Below, piece by piece: positions 1 through 10,664 of a DNA stretch of 64,000 nt; within the stretch, counting starts at the first letter, position 1; each line of letters opens with the position of its first letter. Under the pieces are notes generated by a model, which saw only the letters and a list, made by a program, of their open reading frames with translations, made no database searches and was not told the DNA's origin. The stretch is from Selaginella moellendorffii (taxonomy: Eukaryota > Streptophyta > Lycopodiopsida > Selaginellales > Selaginellaceae), in the NCBI RefSeq assembly GCF_000143415.4, contig NW_003314288.1:1489504-1553503 (forward strand), read 5' to 3'. The position numbers were made by a program, and so were the translations under genes.

Positions 1-1731
1 ATGGCTTTGTCGAAGAATTCTTGCATCGCTCAAGAGCGAGAGACGTTGGTTAGAAGGCGGCTCGACCACAACATCGAGCAGAGAAGCTACAGGACTGCAT
101 ATTATCATAACAGGATTCTCTCCATGGAGAGACCTGACTCTTACCTCTGCATCATCCACGACAAAATGGACCAAAAAAAGACGTGCTTACCTTGACTCAA
201 TCCTGCCCCCAAGGCAATCTCTTCATCCATGCAGTTGCCTGTGTCTTTGTTTAGCATAATCGCTCATGGGCATGGTGCTCAGAACTATGGGAACTTCTTT
301 GTACCTCTATGGGGTGGCGGGGGTGCAAACATGATGATTGCGTCCCTAGCAAAACACTTAAGGTCTCTGCAAAATGAGTAGACTGAGCTGAACGGCCAAC
401 CCTTGCATAAGGCCCTTGTCGATCGAACCCCATACAGGGTTCAGCTGGAGGAGGAGCAAAGGCTTGCAGTATCGCGTGGGGCCCCATGCCATCTCAGTGA
501 ATATGTTGGCCGTCAGATTGTAGGGTTATCACGTGAGGCCTCATGCCATTCCGACGAGGCTGGTCGCCCGGTGAATGCACAGCCTCATCCAAACGAAGCA
601 GAATCTCAAGGAAGTTCTTGCGGCTGATGTGGCCTTCCACCCCATCTTCTGCTCCAAACAGACAATGCTGGCAGTGAGAACAAAAACATGTACGTCTTCG
701 CGTACTTGGCGATGCTTGTTGCCAAAGGCATATTTGAAACGGTTTCACTTGGCTTTCTCATGGTTGGGCACACTCATGAAGACGTCGATGCCATGTTCAG
801 TCACCTGGCAAAGTCCCTCCGGCGATCCAATACCCTCACCCTCCCACAACTCTACGATGAATTCCAAAATTGCATCAAAGGCACTGTTGAAGCTGCACTT
901 GTGACAGAGGTTCCAGACTTTAAGGGGTTTGTTAGAGGCTACATCAGGGACGGATCCGAAATGCTGATTGGCCACTCCAAGCCTCTTCAGTTTCATTTCA
1001 GCATGCGTGATGGTGCTCCAGTGATGAGGTACAAGATGAGAGAATGGGACACAGTGTGGCTGCCAGTGGACGGCATTGAACTCTTCAAGAGAGATCCCAT
1101 AACTGGGGAACCTATGATTCCTCAGGGTTCCCCACGGCCGATGCACTCGGATGGACTCAAAGACCAAGAAAGTATAGTGGCCGGGATTAGACAACATATT
1201 GCCTTCTGGAAGAGGGGGTTGGTGTTTGGTGGAGAATCCTATTTTAAGAGGTGCAAGCCTTTGCTCGAATACTGGGAGAAGATTATATCTGCTATCCAAA
1301 ATGGGCCGGTTGTATATGAAGAATTGGAAGAGTCCTTTTGGCCAGAACCCAGAGCACCAGATAGTAGCGGAACAATGTCCTCTGGAAATGCAGTGACAGA
1401 TAACGATGTTGAGGATCACTATTGTGGGCCGAGGAACAAGAAGCCGGATTCAGCATTCAATCCAGTACAGGTCTGCAAAGGAATGGTCGTGCTTGTCAGA
1501 CCCAGTAATAAAAAACAAATGATATGGGTGGGGCGCTGCATCACTGATGCAGAGGACGACGCGGAAACTAACTCCTTCAATATAACTGTGGAGTGGTTCA
1601 AGCCAAGTTTCGGAGTGTGTGCACACATGCCATCGCTCTTCTTTAGCTTCAGATTCGGCTTGTTCACCTTGACAATGAGATTTATTATACAACCAGATGG
1701 ACTCAGTCTGGACACAAAGTCACCGCTCTAG
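1..1731 (+). pseudogene. Decayed DUF7869-like transposon-associated gene (5' end off the window)
   Basis: A single reading frame (frame 1) runs through the whole stretch and keeps blocks I associate with plant DUF7869 proteins: a KMDQKKTCLP block near 165, an IIAHGHGAQNYGNFF block near 258, LQTDNAGSENKNMYVFA near 652, and GFLMVGHTHEDVDAMFSHL near 750. The acidic/Asn blocks suggest an RNase-H-like fold (inference). The frame is cut by TGA at 193-195, TAG at 379-381 and TGA at 625-627. Both TGAs sit where Arg (CGA) would fit, so C-to-T decay is likely. The open part 688-1731 encodes 347 residues and ends with a V-G-R-C/V-E-W-F-P block. The family name is from memory; it could be another transposon-linked family. 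Convergent with the minus-strand gene at 1909-3406. Confidence 0.6.
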
Positions 1732-1908
1732 TCACCATGCCCCAGATATGTCTAGCCCCTGGACAAAAAACATATAATTTCACGTCATTTTCAAATACTT
1801 GAAAATTTGTACCTAGTCCCATTTTACTGAATAAATCCCACTTTAACGAAATAGAGCTTACAACAAAACAAGTTAAAGTGGAGTTAGAGGTAAAATTATA
1901 AAACTTAC

Positions 1909-3406
1909 GCATTGATCTTTTGGCAGGCCAAGATAAGTCTGTTGACATCCAAAGGTCCCCTCGCGTAGACATGGCCGACTGGAACGTTGATATGGTAGAC
2001 GGGATCATCGCAAAAATGATCGTCGATACACTTCATCCAAGCTCCATATCGATGGTTACCATCAATAATTTGGAACATTGTCCCCGCAAGCTGTCGAGTC
2101 TCAGGATGTCTGATAAGCATGTCATCAAATTCTAGGGACTTCTTCCTCCAAATAGGATCCCAGCTATTCACAATCTCGGGTGTGACAGTAATGATCTCTG
2201 TTGTTCCTGGCTTGCAAAATGAGACTAGAAACATACCGATATTTGTTGCAAGGCCATTCTGTTTGAACAAGCTGTATATATCCGGGTTGACATACTTGGA
2301 TGCTGTGCGGACAAGGTTCATCTGCTGCAAACGGCAAAGGGGGATTTCTCTGATCAAGTCACAAGGGCCTGGCCACTTGAGCGCCTCAAGTGTTTGGTGA
2401 ACTGCTTTTTCCCTTGTCCGCATAACAGTCTCTTGGAAGCGCTTGTCCACCACGTTGTCAGGAAGGTCTGCAACTCTTTTAGCTCCAGGCTGTTCCTCAG
2501 GTTCCCTATCGTGAACACCACTAGATTGCCCAACTTCAGGGATTTGCGTTGGTGGTGGTGGCGGTGGTGGCGGGGGCAGAGGCAATAGTGGCAGTGGTGG
2601 TGGCAATGGTGGTGGTGGTGGTGGCGGCAGGGGCAGAGGCAATAGTGGCAGCGGTGGTGGCAATGGTGGTGGTGGCGGTGGCGATGGAGGTGGTGGAGGT
2701 GGTGATGGAGGTGGTGGAGGTGGCGATGGCGGTGGTGGAGGTGGTGATGGTGGAGGTGATGGTGGTGGAGGTGGTGAATCTCTAACTAAATGTGTCTCTG
2801 TTGTGCCAATGGACATGTCGATTGTGATGTCGTCGTCAGTGCCAAATTGAACTTCTCGTGTCTTCTTGGCTCCAACAACCTTTTTATGTGTTATAATTTT
2901 CCTTTTCTGCAAGAGAAAAATTTTTGTTAGTCAAACTAAATAAAGATAATGAGAAATTCAAACAGTCAAAGAGAAGAAAAAAATCAAGTGGGCCTAGACT
3001 CCACCTCGGGCACTTTGGTTGCCTAGGGGGCCGAGGTTATTCAAATAACCTCGGCCCCTCGGCAAGCAAAACTACCCAAGGTGGCCGGCCCGAGCTGGAC
3101 CTCAAGCAGTTTTGCTCGCCGAGGGGCCGAGGTTATTTGAATAACCTTGGCCCCTCGGCAAGCAAAACTGCCCGAGGTGGCTGGCCCGAGCTTGACCTCG
3201 GGCAGTTTTGCTCGCCAAGGGGCCGAGGTTATTTGAATAACCTCGGCCCCTCGGCAAGCAAAATTGCCCGAGGTGGCCGGCCCGAGCTCGACCTCGGGCA
3301 GCAAAGAAGCAATCACAAAAAAAAAAAGGGAAGCAATGGAATGGAAGAAATGGACTAAAAAAAGGGAAGTGGAAGCAATCAAATTGAAACTTACCCTTGG
3401 TGGCAT
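1909..3406 (-). CDS. Polyproline protein with ParB/sulfiredoxin-like motif
   Basis: Exon 1 is 12 nt (3395-3406, encoding MPPR) followed by a consensus GTAAGT donor. A 488-bp intron ends at a good CTCTTGCAG acceptor, and exon 2 (1909-2906) begins KRKIITHKK. The protein therefore starts MPPRKRKIITHKK, a basic stretch like a nuclear signal. After about 45 residues comes a long P/S tract (exon-2 bases about 2540-2775). A folded region follows, with EIVNSWDPIWRKKSLEFDDM and then FQIIDGNHRYGAWMKC, which resembles the G-x-H-R box of ParB/sulfiredoxin domains. The exon ends with AAT GC before another GTAAGT, so a short last exon is likely; a CAG acceptor at 1758 would add only Gly and a stop (1752-1758). 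I do not recognise the family. It could be a transposon passenger. Confidence 0.5.
3031..3303. repeat. 96-bp tandem repeat built of nested palindromes (about 2.8 copies)
   Basis: The same GC-rich block starts at 3031, 3127 and 3223, giving a 96-bp period. Each unit holds a palindrome with two 13-bp perfect arms (GGCCGAGGTTATT and its complement) around a 2-base centre (TG or CA). It also holds a second, longer inverted repeat in which AGCAAAACTGCCCGAGGT is answered by ACCTCGGGCAGTTTTGCT across a short GC-rich loop. It lies wholly inside the first intron of the minus-strand gene. Because 96 is divisible by 3, open frames on both strands are produced by chance; I do not treat them as genes. Confidence 0.9.
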
Positions 3407-3448
3407 CTTTCCTCCCTCGATTTCTTGATCGTGCTAGATTTCTTGTGC

Positions 3449-3730
3449 GCTCAATCTCTCCCACTCGCGCGCTCAATCTCTCCCGCTCGCGTGCTCAATC
3501 TCTCCCGCTCGCGCGCTCAAACTCTCCCGCTCGCACGCTCAATCTCTCCCGCTCGCGTGCTCAATCTCTCCCGCTCGCGCGCTCAATCTCTCCCGCTCGC
3601 ACGCTCAATCTCTCCCGCTCATGCGCTCAATCTCTCAATCTCTCGCGCGCTCAATCGCTCGATCTCCTTCGCACTCAATCCCTCGATCTCCTTCGCGCTC
3701 AATCTCTCGATCTCTCGCGCGCTCCACTCA
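3449..3730. repeat. 22-bp minisatellite with a 66-bp higher-order pattern
   Basis: Eight near-identical 22-bp units (core GCTCAATCTCTCCCGCTC) start at 3449, 3471, 3493, 3515, 3537, 3559, 3581 and 3603. From 3471 the last four bases of each unit cycle GCGT, GCGC, GCAC twice, so the array is also a 66-bp repeat. It then decays into a related unit of about 24 bp (CTCGATCTCCTTCGC core) up to 3730. It sits about 43 bp upstream of the predicted ATG of the minus-strand gene, in its promoter or 5' UTR. Ser/Arg/Leu-rich ORFs across it are a by-product of the repeat. Confidence 0.9.
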
Positions 3731-4620
3731 CGATGCGAACAGTAACCTAATCTTGGCAGCTACCCTAACCCTAATCCTGACGGCTGCCCTAACCCTAACC
3801 AATCTCTAATCCTCCGTTCATTCTGAATAACCTAAATCTCAACCATCACAATATCTTTGATCTTATTTTATCTTATCATTATTATTATATGTAAATTATG
3901 TTTCTTTATTTTGTATATTTTAATGATGGTATAACTAGCACCTATCAACATTTCTGTTATTAGAGATATGATATTATATTTTATAAATTATCTAGAAATG
4001 ATGCATTCTCATCAATATTTTGTACATATTTTGGAATCGTTACAAGAACTTGAAAGAGTATAAATAAGGCACGTTAAAATATGTTGTACTATATCCATCT
4101 ATGAATGGATGAATCCTCATCCAGAAATTTATTTTGTGTTGTATTAGATCCTAAACAATAGGCACGTGCTTTAAATGTCATTGAGCAGTGTTCACAATTA
4201 TGGATAAAACTTGAGTTGTACTATGAATCAAATCTGTCATTGAAGAATAAGATTTGACAAGATTTATTATCATCTACCACTTAAAATTTGACAACTTGAC
4301 ATATCACACGTGCTGATAGTTAGATTGGATCTCTTGGTTTGACACGTTATAGCAAAATGTCATTACTGGTATCATTATTAACTATCAAACTTCACGTGCT
4401 GAAAATCTTTCCTTGGATTTATGTGTATACATGCATTAGACATCATAATAGATGATAGTAATATTAATACTGTCACACTTACACATGTTAAATTTGCTAT
4501 AGAATTTAAATTCATTTTGTACGTTGTCTTCTTATTACTCTATTTAAATTTCAATTATGTTTCACTATAGATTTTTACAAGTAGCATAAAGAGAGAGAAC
4601 TCCAAAACCTATTGAGAAGG
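3731..4620. other. Intergenic: short telomere-like tract, then AT-rich DNA
   Basis: Around 3755-3805 there are a few CCCTAACCCTAA units broken by other bases, too short and degenerate to be an interstitial telomere array. The rest, from about 3820, is AT-rich with no ORF or repeat that I could support. Confidence 0.6.
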
Positions 4621-7600
4621 ATGGAGAGGTTTCTTTTTCATTTTCGAGATCACCCACCTCTTTCATTCTCTCAGAGTATTGTTTCTGAAAGTTTTTTATG
4701 TCGGCGTTTTGATCTTCGTCTTGGCTCTATCTCTTTAGAGGCTGTGATCCGCACCGACACCGGTATAGTTGCATACTCGGAGTTTCTTCTTTCTGGTGTG
4801 GGCGAGGGTGGACAACAATGGGATTTACAAAATTCCAAGTCGAAGGAGATTCGAGTGTTCGGATCTCCAGTCAAAATGCCAAAATGCGCTCCAGCGAAAG
4901 TGAATGTGAAGCAAGAGTCAGTCGTTATCCTCTCGTCCTCTTCTAGTTCAAGTGGAGATGTCATGCTAGTGTCGGCGCCAAATTCACCAGCTCTAACTCC
5001 AACTCCAACTCCAACTTCAGCAATATTCAAAGCCGTTAGCAATGCTTTCCAGTTTTCACGCCTCTCAATCGACGTGCACTTGTTTTTGTATAGGCTTGTG
5101 AGTGAGCTTCCATCCTCCTACAACGGCAACATTTGCTTCAAGCTACCACCTCTTGTCAGCAGCACAGGTTCCAAACGGAAGGGGATGGAAACTAAGCAAG
5201 ATGTCCACAATTGGTGCAAAATCAAGACCACACACTTCCAACATTTTGAAGGCACAGTGTCTATAGTTCATTGTGGCGGGCATTTAGATTGTGTGGATGA
5301 AGCATGCAATCGAGACTGCTCTAGAAACTCTATATTTTTCGAAGGGTCTGCAGTCAATCCTCCAGCCTGTGACACCATTGCTATTGGATTCAAATGTCGA
5401 TTCTGCAAAAATGCTCCTCTATGTCGTGCTATCTGCGAGGCCAAGATGTACTACTTTCTTCCACGGGATGGAGTGGCTGGAAGAGCTGTAGTGCATGTTG
5501 GCACACATATGCATCCAATGCAGGAACGGATACAAAGGAGTTCTCTCAACCGTTTCAAAGATGCTGTACAGGAAGAGACTATGAGAAACTCATTTGCAAC
5601 TCCGAAGCATGTTCAGAAGACCGTCCTCAAGGATTTTATCGCAAATACCTTACTCAATCCAGGTTGCCAAAAGACTCAACTAAACGAGGTTAGCTTGCGG
5701 GACTTACTACGAGGAGTACAACCTGCTACTAGCCTAAGGAGGTACATCCGTTATTTTTCATACGTTATAATAATAATTTTTTCTTACATTATATTGTTTA
5801 GAATAAAATCTTGGATGTGTGAATCTCGAGAGGGGAAGTTGCAATCAAAAATTGACTCCATCCTTGAATTGAAACGGACCTGTCCATACGAGTTCATCCA
5901 CGAAAGTTTGTTTCCAGACCAAGTTGTGAATGAGCAAGAGCGCCCCTTCGTCTTCAAAATGTCTACCATGGGCCCTGCATCTGGCGTAGATCTTGTCTCC
6001 TGAATGGACATGTTTGGGTCCAGTGGCCTTGCAAATGCATGGGTACATTTTGACCATATGGAGCGTGTATCCGGTTGGACAACCATGGGAGCTCATGTGT
6101 ATGATCCAAGGTAATTTTTATTCTCATTATATTGAAATTGTTATAATATTTATGCTTTCATAGGCTACGTTGTAACTTAACAATTGCGACAGTAGAGTTT
6201 AAAGTACAAGACCAGACAGCACAAGAAATATTTTGGAAGTCCCTCTCTGATATTGTCCTAAAGCGGACTGGTAAGCTTGCAAACTTTCGTGGTTTCATGG
6301 CAGATGGGGCTGGTGCAAACTGGAATGGTATCTAAGCAGTTTTTGGGAATGGTCAACCATTGGAAGGTCGTGAGAGGACTTGTGAGTTCCATTGGGCTCA
6401 AAGCCTAAACCAGCACTACCACCTTATCAAGCCAGAGTTTCAATCAATATTTAAGGAGTTGTGCAAACAATGGCAGGTTGCACCTTCTGAAGAAGAGCAT
6501 GAGGCAAAAGCAAACGAGATCCGAATGTGGTGGCGTGAAGATGGCCATACAGACGTAAGTTGCCTACCACAACTTGAGTCATGGTTAGGATGGTGGGAAG
6601 TTAGGATGTTCCAATGGGGACATCACTCTTTTCAGGTTGGTTTATATTTTTTCTTCTCCTTTTATTACCTTTTAATATTGCCTTTTCCATTAGGATCAAC
6701 CACTTGAGGACCTCGCATACACCCTAACCGTGAATCTCTCCGAAAGCAAGCATTGGAGTTGGCGTTCCTCTGAGGCAGGGAAAGGGAAGATGAGTCTATA
6801 CGAAGCCTGTCTATCAGATTTGATACGTGCTATAGAGCAATCTTCAAAAGCACTAGCATTCGAGGAAGGAAGATACATGGGAACAGGGCCTTCTGTTGAG
6901 ATGTTACATGATAGGATGAAGAGAAAATTAACTCCACCCGCCCGAACAGTGGCAACTGCAGTTGAGGAAGTGGTCCGTGGCACATCTATGGAGTACACTC
7001 CCCGAGCTTCTATAGGTGATATGAAGATTGTCCGCTCAAAGCGTCGTTTTTCCTTTATTGGGGAAGATGTTGGTACGGACCTTGGAGCAAAAAGCTCTCA
7101 CAGGCCTGATGTTGAGTACCATTCTGCTCCAAGACACCGCTCTCGGACCGAGCCACCTCAAGTGGCTGATGAAGAGAGTGCATCGCAATAGGTTGAAATT
7201 GCTTACCGTAGCGTGGAGCCGAAGCAATGGGCAATCTGACGCGTGCCAGCAAAATCGAATGTAAGGTGTGTGGGGATGCTTCCGAGGGGCAAGTGTTGGG
7301 CCTGGATTCGTGGTGAAAAGTCTGCTTCTGTTCCAGCCCCATGTTTCTATGGGGAACGAAAGCAAGCAGGATTTTCAAGATGGTGCTGGCTATATTGTTG
7401 CAACACCGACGCCAACCATACGAAGCGGCTTGAAGACACTATAGTGACTAAACCTGATGCAGTATCTAAAGAATGGCCAGTTGCTCGCGCTCACCTCTGA
7501 TGAGATTGAAAACCTTGAGAAATCTGGTTTTAATCTTGAGAGGAGAGTTGGAGACATGAGTGACAGGAGCAGGACTATTCCTACAGAGATGCACAGGAGG

Positions 7601-7885
7601 CCAGCACGAAAAGGTAAGGCAGTTAAATTTATTGGTACCGTCTCCAAGCAGAAGCAAGGTAAAATAAACTTGGCTCAAACACTTGAGTGTGAGATTCTCT
7701 CCACGAAGTACATCACTGCGCTTGCAAAGGAGTACACAGTCAAAACAGAAGGTGGAGAGTACACAATTGCCATTCACGACTTTCCTTCTTGCACATGTCC
7801 AGACTTTACGAAGCACGAGGAACATGGGAAGGCATATGCTCCTTGCAAGCATATGTACTACATCTTCATCAACATCTTGCACTAG
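4621..7885 (+). pseudogene. Decayed MULE-like transposase with SWIM zinc finger
   Basis: The start is the ATG at 4621 (MERFLFHF). The N-terminal part has a Ser/Thr/Pro linker and a Cys/His-rich module (HCGGHLDCVDEACNRDC ... CRFCKNAPLCRAIC). After a 60-bp intron (5742-5801) and another near 6112-6165, a transposase-like core follows: GWTTMGAHVYD, FRGFMADGAGANWN, RTCEFHWAQSL, and a W-rich block to about 6640. A third intron lies at about 6636-6693. The C-terminal piece (7457-7885) ends with a SWIM finger, CTCPDFTKH ... PCKHMYYIF. In-frame stops at 6001-6003 (TGA) and 6333-6335 (TAA), a stop at about 7189, and frame breaks between 7190 and 7456 make it nonfunctional as read. I recall similar proteins in mosses and Selaginella. 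The assignment to the MULE group is by architecture only. Confidence 0.6.
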
Positions 7886-8054
7886 GATCCTAAAGTGGAT
7901 ATTCATATACACCAAGCAAGCCTTACTATTGCTGAGTTGCAGAAAACTTTTGGAGCTAATTAGATTTCTCCAACACTATAAATGTTTATTCTCTATCAAT
8001 AAAACTTATTATACTTTATATAATTAATAAAAATGTGCTTTTTCATTTCACTTT

Positions 8055-8507
8055 TCATTTTATATGCTTCCGAGTGTTCTTCTCGCAATACTGCCAATAG
8101 TACTCGTGTGTCTCCATTTCTGTCTTTACCATCTCAAAAAAGATTTCATGGTAGTCTTTCGGGTGCATGATGTTGCAATGTGTCGTAAGAGCATATATAC
8201 TATCATACTGATCATTGCCATTGTTTCCACCAAACGCTAGAAAACATACAGGGCACTTCTTGAAAGTGGCAGAATTGCACTTTTCTAAAACAAGTAAGAG
8301 GGCATTCTTTTTCACCCAATTTGTTGCACCCTCTGTCATTGCATTTATCTCCAACTCATGATCACTATCCTCACTATCCTCTCTTTCATTCTCTTGTGTG
8401 ATTTGGTTATGCTGTGCAGTGGGATAGTTATTGCATCTCCTAGCCCTTGAACCCTGGGAAGAAAGATTGTGAGAGTTAAAATTACCAGCACTAGAATCCA
8501 TAAACAT
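8055..8507 (-). CDS. Small C2H2-like protein, unrecognised
   Basis: The frame starts at ATG 8505-8507 and encodes 150 residues. The N-terminal half is polar and acidic (EREDSEDSDHELEIN). The C-terminal half has CPVCFLAF followed by LTTHCNIMH, a C-x2-C ... H-x4-H pattern like a zinc finger or BED-type element. A possible splice acceptor (TTCTTCCCAG) near 8455 means the true 5' end may differ. Its place between a transposase remnant and retroelements suggests a transposon-derived gene or fragment. No function can be given. Confidence 0.35.
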   Translation of the reverse strand: MFMDSSAGNFNSHNLSSQGSRARRCNNYPTAQHNQITQENEREDSEDSDHELEINAMTEGATNWVKKNALLLVLEKCNSATFKKCPVCFLAFGGNNGNDQYDSIYALTTHCNIMHPKDYHEIFFEMVKTEMETHEYYWQYCEKNTRKHIK

Positions 8508-9012
8508 TTGTGGGTGTATTTCCCTTTTTTCGAATGAGAGTGTGAATGAAGATTTATAAATTCTAGACAGTATGCTACAACAAACCCCTCAAGAATGTAT
8601 TCTACAAAGAACCAAGTCTTTCTTTTATATGCAATAAGCTTACATCAACGGTTTTTTTTTTCCTTTCAAATGGTTATATGGCTTTACATAGAATCTTATT
8701 TCAAATTTAATAATATTTTAATTCTGACAAACCTAACATTTACTAGCCAGAAAGTATAGAGTACAAATTTAAAGAAGTGACAAGAATACTCCTTTTGCAA
8801 ACATTTTATTTTATGTTCTAACAAATGTCCCTATCATTATATGTAGTAAATATTTAAATTATTAGAACAAAAAGTGTTCTTTAGAACATTTTTATCTATA
8901 TAATATATAGAGAGTTATTAAATTATTAGGTTCACCATAACCTTAAAATTTTAAAATTTATAATGTTTGTACTAAATTACAATTAAAAATTGAGCTCAAC
9001 TCGTGAGCTCAA
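8508..9012. other. AT-rich intergenic DNA
   Basis: Low-complexity A/T-rich sequence with no gene, repeat or motif that I can support. It ends where the truncated LTR begins. Confidence 0.5.
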
Positions 9013-9334
9013 GTATGGTCCGTGCCCAACATTGGGATGCTGGATACTTTAGGACTGTTCCAAGTCGCTCCATGCTCCTGTCCCTTCGCTCCTTGGGCTA
9101 TATGCTCGTGGTTCGGTTCCGTCACTCTTTGTCTCTATGCTTGGGAGTTTAGCACCGTTCTTTCATTTAGTGGCATAAAGCTCTGAAACTCAGGTTCCAC
9201 ACCACTATCCTTTGGACACATGGCATATGACACGTGGCATCTATCATGTGGCACAAAGAGGGTTTAGGTTCTGCTTCGTGGTTATCCTATGGTAAATCAC
9301 AAGAGGATAAAAAGTCAAAACCACATGCGCTACA
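9013..9334 (+). repeat. Remnant 5' LTR (3' portion only)
   Basis: It aligns by eye with the last ~320 bp of the LTRs ending at 15402 and 16761: the same GGGATGCTGG start, the GTTCCAAGTC block, CACATGGC/CACGTGGC motifs and the terminal GGTCAAAACCAC...CTACA-like end. The first ~800 bp of the LTR are missing. Confidence 0.8.
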
Positions 9335-9336
9335 TT

Positions 9337-9347
9337 TGGTATCAGAG
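9337..9347 (+). other. Primer-binding site, initiator Met-tRNA type
   Basis: TGGTATCAGAG lies 2 bp past the CA that ends the LTR. This is the classic plant LTR-retroelement site complementary to the 3' end of initiator tRNA-Met. It fixes the element's orientation as plus. Confidence 0.85.
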
Positions 9348-10664
9348 GATGAGTCTCGGTGAATACTATGCAATGAGATTGGGCAACCAATCTCGTTGCA
9401 TACGCAGAGATGAAAATGATGATCCAAGTCGGTATATGTTTGGGTGCTAAGACTTTGCATTAATTCCTTCGGTATGGTTTTGGTTACCTTTTTGTACCAT
9501 AATAATGTGAGCTTGCTCTTAGGCTCATAAGATGGACTTAGAGGCTCCATTTGCACAAGTTTGCGCTTGGGCTGGTGAGTGAGTCACATTAGCAACTCAA
9601 AGTTATACTTTGAGTTGGTAGGATTAATGTTAGCTTATCAGTAGTTCCATAAGTTGTTTCATGTACCGTGTGTGAAAGTAAACCTCCCTGGGTTTGCTAT
9701 GAGTGGCAAATAGGCTGGTCCATAGCTATTTAGCACGGCATTAGTGGATCCTTCCTAGGCATGATTACAAGTGGATCAATCAAGACTGTAGAGATTAGTC
9801 TATTAGTTCAAATAGTCACTGCCATGCTCTCTCATAAACTTTTCTTGGATTAGACTGAAAGCAATGCGAATACAAGCTTGAGGTTTAGTCAAAAGATGAG
9901 ACTGAAAATAGAGTAATCAGGGACGAAGGATCAAACATGTAAATCATTTTCTCTTCTCGGAGAGATGATTCGCAACAAGGTGCTAACTCATTCCTCGTGT
10001 TCACATCATGCAATTAAGAGTCCCTACATTGATGCATGTTTGAAATGATGGTCTTACAAATGGTGAGCTATGGGATAGATAGTAGTGAAGTGCTAAACCA
10101 TCTTGTCTAGACTTGCTATTGAAGACTTGAGTTACAATGCTTAATTTTTTTCTAAGGAACTTTGCTATTGCTCCATGAGTAGCTTGGTGTTGGATTAATG
10201 TTGAGTTTGGTCGGAAAGAGAGTGACATGAGCTAGTTCATGTTGTGAACAAAATTTAATGGTCTTCGGTGTTGTAAATCTTTATCGGTAGGGTGTAGTAT
10301 TTATGTTGCATTTTATCGAATTGAGTTGGCACTTGATACTCACATAAACCTTTGTAGTAATGACAGGGCGTTGTTCGTGGTGTTGCTCAATTGATGATCA
10401 AGTCATTGTGATTACTATATCATATCCATGTAATAATGAGCAATGCGTTTACGAAGTTGCTTGGTTAAACGATGATCAACCCCAAAGTGGTTGATAGTGA
10501 AGTTAGTCTACTTGCATGTAGTAGCATTGTAATAGCTTTGATGGGATTCTCAATGGTGATCTATGATATGCTAAGCTTAGGTTGGTACCTTGCTTTCTTG
10601 AGGGTTTGCCCATTAGGTGTTGAAAAGGGTTGTAACATTTATTTGCTATAACTTGTCAAATGAT

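Noticed and set aside
2549-2785. Val-rich plus-strand frame
   Set aside because: Complement of the polyproline tract of the minus-strand gene.
3755-3805. Interstitial telomere array
   Set aside because: Only a few broken CCCTAA units; not the plant CCCTAAA array.
3397-3809. Ser/Arg/Leu repeat proteins
   Set aside because: All three frames of the 22-bp minisatellite stay open by chance.
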